A DNA stretch of 64,000 nucleotides, taken from Streptomyces sp. NBC_00390 (GTDB lineage Bacteria > Actinomycetota > Actinomycetes > Streptomycetales > Streptomycetaceae). Where the stretch lies: positions 7,688,001 through 7,752,000 of the forward strand of contig NZ_CP107945.1 of NCBI RefSeq assembly GCF_036057275.1, given 5' to 3'. Under the pieces are notes generated by a model. That model did no database searches. It had not been told where the DNA came from and saw only the letters and a list, made by a program, of their open reading frames with translations. Numbering within the stretch: the first letter of the stretch is position 1; each line of letters opens with the position of its first letter. Shown one piece after another: positions 43,213-50,598 of this stretch. A program made the translations under genes and the position numbers.

Positions 43213-43464
43213 CTATGAGGATCCTGTGCGGACCACGGACCTCCGCGCCGGCAGGGGTCGCAGTGCGGAAAGATCGGAACCCGCGACGACGGCCGAAGGC
43301 GGCGGCTCGACGTGATGCATCGATTCGATGGCAGACAGATCGTCCTCAGTGAACGTCACCACCCGCCCTTTCTTACTGTGGGGCAGCCGGCTGATATTGC
43401 GGCGCAACCATCGCTCCGGGACGCGTAACCGTTCCGCAGCCTGAGCGTAGGTAAGGATCGTCAT
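43213..43464 (-). CDS. Excisionase-like helix-turn-helix protein
   Basis: An 83-residue protein. ATG at 43464 is chosen as the first codon before the conserved pattern MTILTYAQAAERLRVPERWL ... GRVVTFTEDDLSAIE, the small winged-HTH seen in excisionases and in DNA-binding domains of the HTH_17 type. No good ribosome-binding site is seen. It lies 258 bases downstream of the integrase on the same strand. It probably acts as recombination directionality factor for the prophage, inferred from family and place. Confidence 0.65.
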   Translation of the reverse strand: MTILTYAQAAERLRVPERWLRRNISRLPHSKKGRVVTFTEDDLSAIESMHHVEPPPSAVVAGSDLSALRPLPARRSVVRTGSS

Positions 43465-43722
43465 CGTGCCGCCTGCCCAGGGCAGGCAACCACGTGGACG
43501 CAGCCGCGATGAGAGCAGACCGACGGCAAAACGATGCAACAGCTAGGGATGGCGCAGGGCACGCAGGACTCTCCCGACTCTCCTGACAGCGCCCCCGCGC
43601 CAAGCCCCAGCCTAGCGAGTTGAACGAAAGGGACGAGCCGCTGCGCTTGAAGCGTCGGGTTCCACCGAGATCATCAGAGGACGCCCGCCTGTTCCTGACG
43701 ACACGCCTTCCAGAAGCCCTCC

Positions 43723-44985
43723 TCAGCCAGAGGCCAACAAACGCAACCCCGTCTCCGGACTCGCCGACGCCATCGCAGCCTCCACCGCCTCACTGATCTC
43801 ACCGTCCAACTCCCTCAGGAGATGCCCGTAGCGATCGATCGTCGTGGTGATCGACTCGTGCCCAAGCCTCGCCTGAATCGCCGGGGACGGGATCTTCGCT
43901 GCGATCAGCCACGCAACATGCGTATGCCGCAAGTCATGGATGCGAGGCTGCTTCTGCAAGCCCTTCTGAACAGCTGCCTCGACAGCCGGCTGCCACCGGC
44001 GTTGGTAGAAGTTCGCGTGCAACCAGGGCCTACCAAGATCGGTTCGGAACACGAACGCCTCGGCCGACTGCCCGACCACCCTGCGCCGCGCAATCTCTGC
44101 CAGCGAGGGCGACAGCGCAATCACCCGCCGCGCCTTCCTCGTCTTAGGAGGGCCGAGGAAGAACGACCGCCCGCTCCCCGTCGCAGCCCGCTTCCAAGCA
44201 CGCTGCACACTGGCAGTCGGGACGGCAGCGTTCAGATTCAGATCCCGGACCTGCAGCGCAGTGGCCTCACCCCACCGCATCCCGGTACCTACAAGCCAGT
44301 CGGTGAGATCCCGTGCGTGAGGGTCCCAGATCTCGCTTGCAACGCGCAGGTACTCGCCGCGTTCAAGGTATGTCATCTCCTCCTCGATCAGGTGGTCCAC
44401 GCGAGGGAGCCGAGTGTTCTGGCAACAGTTCTTGGTACGCAGCTGCGGCTCAGCTTCGACTGCTGCTTGCACGAAGCAGTGCAAAAGTCCGTGTCGCTTA
44501 GCAAGCGACTTGGGATGCGCAGGCTTTCTCACCCATCGCTGGGGGTCCTGCGGGTCTCTGAGACCGGATTCTTCCAGCCGTATCCAGTCACGAACGTCGT
44601 CAGCCGTCAGGTTGCAGATTGTCGCGGGAACTAACGCACCAGTCGGCAGAGTGTGGCGAGCCAGCGAGATGTGGAGGCGTATCTCCCGCCGATAGTCCTC
44701 GCGAGTGAGTTCGTCCACTCCGGTGAGCCGATCGACACACCGGTAGGCCCATTCAACCAGTGGAACGTCATCCGGATAGGTCTCCGGTTCTGCGAATCCA
44801 TGGCCGCGGACCCAGCCCCGAGGCCACTGCTGACCGTGGGCATCGACCAGCTTCTTGAATTGTTCTGCCGACGGCCGGCTGCCGAACTTCTCGTTCTGCT
44901 GGCGGCCCCCGCGCCCACCTTCTCGCCAGCGGACCTGAAAGGTCACGGTTCCGTCCTTGCACGCACGTTCCACAATGTTCGCCAT
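43723..44985 (-). CDS. Tyrosine recombinase integrase of the prophage
   Basis: A 420-residue protein. ATG at 44985 (MANIVERACKDGTVTFQVRW) is preferred to the much longer upstream reading, which lacks sense. The catalytic set is intact: first Arg in GTGMRWGEATAL, H-x-x-R in IHDLRHTHVAWLI, then LGHESITTTIDRYGHL with the nucleophile Tyr. An SAM-like core-binding domain spans about 70-180. It is transcribed leftward into the prophage from its right edge. The enzyme would catalyse integration and, with an excisionase, excision. Confidence 0.9.
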   Translation of the reverse strand: MANIVERACKDGTVTFQVRWREGGRGGRQQNEKFGSRPSAEQFKKLVDAHGQQWPRGWVRGHGFAEPETYPDDVPLVEWAYRCVDRLTGVDELTREDYRREIRLHISLARHTLPTGALVPATICNLTADDVRDWIRLEESGLRDPQDPQRWVRKPAHPKSLAKRHGLLHCFVQAAVEAEPQLRTKNCCQNTRLPRVDHLIEEEMTYLERGEYLRVASEIWDPHARDLTDWLVGTGMRWGEATALQVRDLNLNAAVPTASVQRAWKRAATGSGRSFFLGPPKTRKARRVIALSPSLAEIARRRVVGQSAEAFVFRTDLGRPWLHANFYQRRWQPAVEAAVQKGLQKQPRIHDLRHTHVAWLIAAKIPSPAIQARLGHESITTTIDRYGHLLRELDGEISEAVEAAMASASPETGLRLLASG

Positions 44986-45191
44986 GACCCCCAACCTACG
45001 GTGAACAAGAAAGAGTAGTGCTCCCACCGTGCTCCCACGCTGGGAGAACAACTCGTCGTGAATCAGAGAAACTTGCAGGTCAAGCACCCCCCAGCAGCCG
45101 GTTCCGTACGCCTACACGACGAAACCGGTACTGGTCATGGGAATGCTGCCTCTCTACGGATGGAACCGGTGGACGGGAAGGTCGGGCGGAA
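44986..45191. other. Right prophage boundary region (attR candidate)
   Basis: 206 bases between the integrase start and the stop of the chromosomal monooxygenase gene. No tRNA is present. It contains a loose inverted pair around 45100-45135 (AGCCGGTTCCGT ... GAAACCGGTACT). The attachment core must lie here or inside the gene edge, but the left end is outside the window, so the repeat cannot be confirmed. Confidence 0.4.
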
Positions 45192-46520
45192 TCAGGCGGC
45201 CGCGCGGCCGGCGGGCCGCTCGAGGCCGTAGCGGTCGCGCAGCGTGCGCCCCGCGTACTCGGTGCGGAACAGCCCCCGCCGCTGCAGCAGTGGCACGACA
45301 TGGTCGACGAAGTCGTCGAGGCCGCCGGGCAGATACGGCGGCATGATGTTGAAGCCGTCCGCCGCTCCCTGGGTGAACCACTCCTCGAGCTGGTCGGCGA
45401 TCTGCTCCGGCGTACCCGCGAACACCCGGTGCCCGCGGCCGCCGCCGAGCCGGGCGATCAGCTCGCGGATGGTCAGGCTCTCGCGCCGGGCCAGCTCAGC
45501 CACGAGCGTGAACCGGGACTTGTTGCCGTTGATGTCGCGCTCCTCGGGGAGCTCGGGCAGCGGCCCGTCCAGCGGCAGACCGGTCAGATCGGTGCCGAGC
45601 ATCCCGGAGAGCTGCTGCAGACCGTACGCGGGGACCTGCAGATCGGTCAGCTCGTCCTCGAGCGCCCGGGCCTCGGCCTCGGTGCCTCCGATGACCGGGC
45701 AGATCCCCGGCAGGATCTTCAACTGGTCCGCCGTGCGGCCGTACTTCGCCAGGCGCGACTTCAGGTCCTTGTAGAACGTCTGCCCGTCGGCGAGCGTCTG
45801 CTGGGCGGTGAACACCGCCTCCGCGTACCGCGCAGCGAACTCCTTCCCGTCCTCCGACGATCCGGCCTGCACCAGCAGTGGATGGCCCTGCGGTGAACGC
45901 GGCACATTGAGCGGACCGTCGACCCGGAAGTGGTCGCCGCGGTGGTCGATCGCACGGACCGCGCCCTCCTCGGCGTAGACACCGCGCTCGCGGTCGATGA
46001 CGGCCGCGTCGTCCCGCCAGCTGTCCCACAGGGCGCGCGTCACGTCGAGGAACTCGGCGGCCCGCTCGTAGCGCAGCGAGTGCTCCAGGTGCTCCTCGCT
46101 GCCGAAGTTGCGCGCCTCGGCCACATTGCCCGAGGTGACGATGTTCCAGCCGGCGCGGCCGCCGCTGAGATGGTCGAGCGAGGCGAACTTCCGGGCCACA
46201 TGGAAGGGTTCGTTGAACGTGGTGGAGACCGTAGCGATCAGACCGATGTGCTCGGTCGCCACGGCCAGCGCGGACAGCAGGGTCAGCGGCTCGAATCCGC
46301 CGACCGCGTTGTAGCGGGCATTGCCCCACAGGGCGACGCCGTCCGCGAGGAACAGCGAGTCCAGCTTGCCGCGCTCCGCGGTACGGGCGAGCTCCTGGAA
46401 GTACGACAGATCGGTGATCCGCTCGGGCTGGGTGAGCGGGTGGCGCCAGGCGGCGTCGTGGTGGCCCGCGTTCATCAGGAACGCGTTGAGATGGAACTGC
46501 CGTGGGGTATCGGCGGACAT
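45192..46520 (-). CDS. FMN-dependent monooxygenase of the NtaA/SnaA/DszA family
   Basis: A 442-residue protein, last gene of a five-gene leftward operon. It has the bacterial luciferase-like layout of this family: FHLNAFLMNAGHHDAAWRHP at the start, LDHLSGGRAGWNIVTSG near 120, and QAGSSEDGKEFAARYAEAVF near 220. Such enzymes use reduced FMN from a separate reductase to oxidise sulfur or nitrogen substrates, in sulfonate, dibenzothiophene-sulfone or nitrilotriacetate-type reactions. The reductase and an SsuABC-like transporter in the same operon point to an organosulfur compound. The substrate is not readable from the sequence. Confidence 0.85.
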   Translation of the reverse strand: MSADTPRQFHLNAFLMNAGHHDAAWRHPLTQPERITDLSYFQELARTAERGKLDSLFLADGVALWGNARYNAVGGFEPLTLLSALAVATEHIGLIATVSTTFNEPFHVARKFASLDHLSGGRAGWNIVTSGNVAEARNFGSEEHLEHSLRYERAAEFLDVTRALWDSWRDDAAVIDRERGVYAEEGAVRAIDHRGDHFRVDGPLNVPRSPQGHPLLVQAGSSEDGKEFAARYAEAVFTAQQTLADGQTFYKDLKSRLAKYGRTADQLKILPGICPVIGGTEAEARALEDELTDLQVPAYGLQQLSGMLGTDLTGLPLDGPLPELPEERDINGNKSRFTLVAELARRESLTIRELIARLGGGRGHRVFAGTPEQIADQLEEWFTQGAADGFNIMPPYLPGGLDDFVDHVVPLLQRRGLFRTEYAGRTLRDRYGLERPAGRAAA

Positions 46521-46530
46521 GGGCTGGTCC

Positions 46531-47430
46531 TCAGTTTCCGGTAGGGGTGCGCCAGGACGTGAAACGGCGCTCGATCGCCACGAGCAGCTGGTTGAAGGCG
46601 ACGCCGATGGCGGAGATGGTGATGATCCCGGCGTACATCTCGGGGATCGCGAAATTGAACTGCGAGGCGTTGACCAGATAGCCGAGCCCGGCCTTCGCGC
46701 CGACCATCTCGGCGGCGACCAGCACCAGGATCGCCCCGGCGCCGGCCAGCCGGATGCCGGTGAACACGGTCGGCACGGACGCGGGCAGGATCACCTTCTG
46801 GAAGATCCTCGGGGCCGGTAGATCCATCGACCGGGCGAGCCGGAGCAGCGTCGGATCGACCGTGCGCACGGCGCTGATGGTGTTCAGCAGGATCGGCCAG
46901 GTGCAGGCGTACAGCACGATGGAGACCTTCGAGGTCTCGCCGATGCCCAGCAGCAGGACGAACACCGGCAGCAGCGCGAGCGCCGCCGTGTTGCGGAAGA
47001 CCTCCAGCAGCGGCTCGAGGAAGTCCGCGAGCGGCCGGTACCAGCCGATCAGCAGGCCCAGCGGCACCGCGAAGGCGACGGCCAGTCCGAATCCCGTGAA
47101 CGAGCGGCCCAGACTGGCCCAGGTGTGCTCGCCGAGCTGCCCGTCCCGCAACAACTGCCACCAGGCGACGGCCACTTCGGAGAAGGGCGGCAGGAAGGTC
47201 CGGTCGACCAGACCGAGCCGTGGCGCCGCCTCCCACACGGCGATCAGCGTCAGGACCGCCACGGTGCGGGTGAAGACGCCCACCATGGCCCGGCCGGCGC
47301 GGCGCAGGAGGGACGGCGCCCTGGGCACTTGGGCGGGGGCGGCGGGCACGGCCGGCACGGCGTCGGTGCCGGGGTCCGCGCCGATCGCACCGACGGCCGG
47401 CCGGGCCGTCTTCTCGGTGATGATGCTCAT
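46531..47430 (-). CDS. ABC transporter permease, sulfonate/taurine type
   Basis: A 299-residue protein with about six transmembrane helices after a disordered N-terminus of about 40 residues. The permease loop is typical of SsuC/TauC proteins (about 200-240, LARSMDLPAPRIFQKVILPA with the EAA-like Gly region SVPTVFTGIRLAGAG). Its start overlaps the ATPase stop (ATGA), so the two are coupled. It forms the membrane channel for organosulfur uptake with the ATPase and lipoprotein encoded upstream. Confidence 0.88.
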   Translation of the reverse strand: MSIITEKTARPAVGAIGADPGTDAVPAVPAAPAQVPRAPSLLRRAGRAMVGVFTRTVAVLTLIAVWEAAPRLGLVDRTFLPPFSEVAVAWWQLLRDGQLGEHTWASLGRSFTGFGLAVAFAVPLGLLIGWYRPLADFLEPLLEVFRNTAALALLPVFVLLLGIGETSKVSIVLYACTWPILLNTISAVRTVDPTLLRLARSMDLPAPRIFQKVILPASVPTVFTGIRLAGAGAILVLVAAEMVGAKAGLGYLVNASQFNFAIPEMYAGIITISAIGVAFNQLLVAIERRFTSWRTPTGN

Positions 47431-48236
47431 GGCGCTGCGGCCTCCCTCTCCTGTTGCTGCGCGCGGGTGACCTCGTCGCGCAACAGGCTCCAGATCTGAC
47501 GGCGGTGGTGCGCGAACTCGGGGCTGGAGCGCGGATCGTCGTCGGCCGCACGGGCACCGAGACCGATCGGCACGATCTCCTTGATGCGGCCGGGCCGCGA
47601 GGTGAGCACGGCGACCCGCTGACCGAGCCGTACCGCCTCGTCGATGCCGTGCGTGATGAAGACGATCGTCTTGCCGGTGCGCTGCCAGATCCGCAGCAGC
47701 TCGTCCTGCAACGACTCGCGGGTCTGGGCGTCCAGCGCCGCGAACGGCTCGTCCATCAGCAGGACATCGGGGTCGTAGGCGAGGCTGCGGGCGATCGCTA
47801 CCCGCTGGCGCATCCCGCCGGACAGCTCATGCGGATGACGGTCCTCGAAGCCGCTCAGCCCCACCAGCGCCAGATAGTCCCTGGCACGGCCGGCCCGTTC
47901 GCGGCGCGGCACACCGGTGGCCTCCAGGCCGAACTCCACATTTCCCAGGGCCGTGCGCCACGGCAGGAGCGCGTACTGCTGGAAGACGATGCCCCGGTCC
48001 AGACCCGGACCGGTCACCGGCTCGCCGTCCAGCAGGATCTCGCCGCTGGTGGGCCGGGACAGACCGCCGAGCAGATCGAGCAGCGTCGATTTGCCGCAGC
48101 CGCTCGGACCGACGATCACGGTGAACTCCCCGGCGGCGATGTCGAGATCGATGCCGTCCAGCGCCGTGACGTCCGGGTGCCCGCCCTTGACGGGGAAGGC
48201 CTTCGAGATGCCCCGGAAGCTGATTTTCGCGGTCAT
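47427..48236 (-). CDS. ABC transporter ATP-binding protein, sulfonate/taurine type
   Basis: A 269-residue protein. Walker A GPSGCGKST (about 43-51), Q-loop in VFQQYALLPWRTALGNVEFG, signature LSGGMRQRVAIARSL, Walker B VLLMDEPFAALD and a switch His (FITHGIDEA) are all present. It belongs with SsuB/TauB. It starts 3 bases after the lipoprotein stop and overlaps the permease by four bases. Confidence 0.9.
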   Translation of the reverse strand: MTAKISFRGISKAFPVKGGHPDVTALDGIDLDIAAGEFTVIVGPSGCGKSTLLDLLGGLSRPTSGEILLDGEPVTGPGLDRGIVFQQYALLPWRTALGNVEFGLEATGVPRRERAGRARDYLALVGLSGFEDRHPHELSGGMRQRVAIARSLAYDPDVLLMDEPFAALDAQTRESLQDELLRIWQRTGKTIVFITHGIDEAVRLGQRVAVLTSRPGRIKEIVPIGLGARAADDDPRSSPEFAHHRRQIWSLLRDEVTRAQQQEREAAAP

Positions 48237-48239
48237 GTG

Positions 48240-49271
48240 TCACCGCCCCTTCGTGGCGGCGGCGTTGAACTCGTTGGTGTAGAGCTGGTCGACGTCGACC
48301 TGTCCGGCCTTGATGTCCCCACGGTCGGACAGCCAGTCGTTCCAGACGGTCAGTTCCTGCGCGGCGATACGGCCGCCGGGAGCCGAGACGCCGTAGGAGC
48401 GCCAGTACTTGAGCGGCTCTGCGCTCTCGTTTCGGCCGCGCTTGCCGACGATCTCGGTCAACTTGGCCACGACCTCGTCGCGCGGGGTGGTGCGTGACCA
48501 GTCCAGGGCCTTGCCGACGCCTGTCACGAAGATGCCGACGGTCTCGGGGTTCTGCTCGATGAAGCGCTTGGTGAACACATAGCTGCCGGCGCTGAAGGCT
48601 CCCCGCAGGTCGTAGTCGCTGAACAGCTTGCGCAGGCCGCCGGTCTCCAGAGCCTTGTCGCGCAGGATGCCGCCGAGGACGCCCACCTCGATCTGGCCGC
48701 GGCGCAGCGACTGTTCGGTGTTGACGGGCGGGACGACGATCCGCTCGACGCGTCCGGACTCGGCCCGGCTCAGGCCGTGGTTTTTCAGATAGATGTCGAG
48801 CATCGCCTCGTGGTGCGCGCCGAGGGTGTTCATACCGACCTTTTTGCCGAGCAGGTCGCGCGGGGAGCGTATGGGGCTGTCCTCGGTGACGTAGAAGCCG
48901 TTGAAGGCGTGCTTGTCGGCGCCGTAGTAGCTGACCACCGCCTTGATGGGGGCCTTGCCGGCAGCGAGTTTGACGACGGCGCCGTTGAACGCGCCGCCGA
49001 AGTCGGTCTGACCGGAGGCCGCGGACTGGATGTCCTGCGGGCCGCTGATCGTGTTGCCGACCCACTTGAGTTCCAGGTCCTCCAGATGGCCGAGGGCCGC
49101 GGCGAGTTCGGCGGGGCTGACCGCTCCGGCCGAGCCTTGGTAGCGCAGCGTTCTGGTGTTGCGTACGCCGCTGCCGCTCGCCGTGCCGCAGCCGGCGACC
49201 GCCAGGGCGGAGAGTCCGGTCAGGGCGAGGAAGGTACGTCGGGATGTGGTGTGCACGGGGGATTCCTTCAC
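48240..49271 (-). CDS. Substrate-binding lipoprotein, sulfonate/aliphatic type
   Basis: A 343-residue protein with GTG start overlapping the reductase stop (GTGA). The N-terminus shows a twin-arginine signal (TSRRTFLALTGLSALAVAGC) ending in lipobox LAVAGC, so it is probably exported folded and lipid-anchored. The mature part is an SsuA/NMT1-like periplasmic-binding fold (SGQTDFGGAFNGAVVKLAAG, IRSPRDLLGKKVGMNTLGAH). It delivers the substrate to the permease-ATPase pair encoded downstream. Confidence 0.87.
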   Translation of the reverse strand: MKESPVHTTSRRTFLALTGLSALAVAGCGTASGSGVRNTRTLRYQGSAGAVSPAELAAALGHLEDLELKWVGNTISGPQDIQSAASGQTDFGGAFNGAVVKLAAGKAPIKAVVSYYGADKHAFNGFYVTEDSPIRSPRDLLGKKVGMNTLGAHHEAMLDIYLKNHGLSRAESGRVERIVVPPVNTEQSLRRGQIEVGVLGGILRDKALETGGLRKLFSDYDLRGAFSAGSYVFTKRFIEQNPETVGIFVTGVGKALDWSRTTPRDEVVAKLTEIVGKRGRNESAEPLKYWRSYGVSAPGGRIAAQELTVWNDWLSDRGDIKAGQVDVDQLYTNEFNAAATKGR

Positions 49272-49837
49272 AGGGCACGGGAGGCGGACGTCGCCGCACC
49301 GGCGGACGGGACGGGCAGGGCGTGGATGAACTCGTCGACGACGTCGAACAGGCGCAGGGCGGCCTCCGGGCGCAGCTGCGCTCCGCCGTCCGTGAGCCGT
49401 TCGACATGGCTGTCGAGGAAGAAGGACCCGGCCACGACATGCCGGGCGCCGAGGGCCGACAGCACGGGACGCAGGGCGTAGTCGATGGTGAGGACATGGG
49501 CGAGGCTGCCGCCGGTGACCAGCGGCAGCACGGTCTTTCCGGCCAGGCCGGACTGCGGCAGCAGATCGAGGAAGGCCTTCAGCAGCCCGGTGTACGAGGC
49601 CTTGTAGACGGGCGTCGCCACGATCAGAGCGTCCGCGGCGGCCACCTGCTCGGCGGCCGAGCGCAGAGCTGGGTGGTCGGTCCGGCCGGACAGCAGCTCT
49701 GCGGCGGGCAGTTCACGCACTCGAAAATGGCCGGCGTCGAAGCCGGTGACGGCCAGCCGCCCCAGGGCCTGCTCGACCAGCAGTTCGGTGCGCGAGTTCA
49801 CGGACGGGCTTCCGGAGAGAGCCAGGATGGAGGTCAT
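49268..49837 (-). CDS. NAD(P)H-dependent FMN reductase
   Basis: A 189-residue flavodoxin-like protein, first structural gene of the operon. SILALSGSPSVNSRTELLVE is the FMN phosphate loop, and VATPVYKASYTGLLKAFLDL with LPLVTGGSLAHVLTIDYALR are family marks of SsuE/MsuE reductases. It supplies reduced FMN to the monooxygenase at the operon end. Its leader of about 320 bases includes a Cys-containing leader peptide ORF. Confidence 0.87.
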   Translation of the reverse strand: MTSILALSGSPSVNSRTELLVEQALGRLAVTGFDAGHFRVRELPAAELLSGRTDHPALRSAAEQVAAADALIVATPVYKASYTGLLKAFLDLLPQSGLAGKTVLPLVTGGSLAHVLTIDYALRPVLSALGARHVVAGSFFLDSHVERLTDGGAQLRPEAALRLFDVVDEFIHALPVPSAGAATSASRAL

Positions 49838-50159
49838 CAGTCATTCCGTTTCGGGGTACGCGAAGGTGCCTGGGACGGTGTCAGGAAAAGAAGGCCCGTC
49901 CAGGGAAATGGGTCGGCGAAAGAGGAAATGAGAAATGCGGAACAGCTGAAATGAGATGCATGCCCGTGGCATGAGGAATCAGCCGGGGTGATGCTCCGGG
50001 AATCCCGCCGTGGGTCCGCGGTCGCGAACCGTGGCCGCGGCCTTGGGGCAGTGGCCCCTGGCGGCAGGTCTCAGACCGGCTGTTGCCCCCGGCGCAGGGG
50101 CCGGGAGGCGGGAGAGGACCTGGTTCCGGACAGGGAAAGGGAGTTCAGCTGCGCGTGTT

Positions 50160-50243
50160 TCAGCGGCCGGCGGCACACAGTGCGCTGGCGAGCCGTCGGA
50201 GATCGACGTGCAGGCGCGATACGAGAATGTCAGCTTGACTCAC
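50160..50243 (-). CDS. Cysteine leader peptide of the sulfur operon
   Basis: A 27-residue ORF on the minus strand from GTG 50243 to TGA 50160-50162. Its C-terminal part reads SRLHVDLRRLASALCAAGR, the pattern of short Streptomyces leader peptides (R-L-H-V-D-L-x-R ... Cys near the end) found before sulfur-assimilation operons. It lies about 320 bases upstream of the first gene. TTGACG upstream and CATTCT about 7 bases before the GTG could give a leaderless transcript. The expected role is attenuation sensing Cys-tRNA supply. Confidence 0.65.
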   Translation of the reverse strand: MSQADILVSRLHVDLRRLASALCAAGR

Positions 50244-50261
50244 ACCGCTGAGAATGTCAGC
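50223..50261. repeat. 12-bp direct repeat at the leader peptide start
   Basis: GAGAATGTCAGC occurs at 50223-50234 and again at 50250-50261, 27 bp apart. On the operon strand GCTGACATTCTC overlaps the putative -10 and the first codons of the leader peptide. It is a possible regulator site. Confidence 0.5.
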
Positions 50262-50598
50262 GATATCCGGCCACGTCAATGTCCACGTGAAATCGTCTCG
50301 CATCGTGAATTGTTACAGATTTCTTTCGCCGCCCGCTCCCGTGCCCCGCGGGCGGAGAACCTGTGCTTGGTGCGGTGTCGTGAACGCACCGGCACGCGCC
50401 CACCGCGATGCCGCCGGCCCCCGACACCTCGCGCAGGCAGGCGTGGTGACGTCGCGTCGGTACGTCCGGTCACGCGAAGATGTCCGAGCATTCCCCCACT
50501 GTGACCCTTTGCCCTCTGGTGCGTATGTCCCGGCCCCGCGATGCTGAGCGCCGACAGCGCTTACTGCATGCTCAACCATCCTTGCTCCTGGAGAAGTT

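Larger units (their letters stand above)
49838..50598. other. Divergent control region between sulfur operon and glycosidase gene
   Basis: 761 bases. The left 320 bases are the transcribed leader of the sulfur operon with GC-rich hairpin potential near 50085-50110. The middle holds the leader peptide ORF and a 12-bp direct repeat. From about 50280 to 50598 I see no gene; the stretch must contain the promoter of the rightward gene at 50599. Confidence 0.5.

Noticed and set aside
44986..45191. tRNA-type attachment site
   Set aside because: No tRNA-like cloverleaf or 3' tRNA fragment could be recognised in this stretch.
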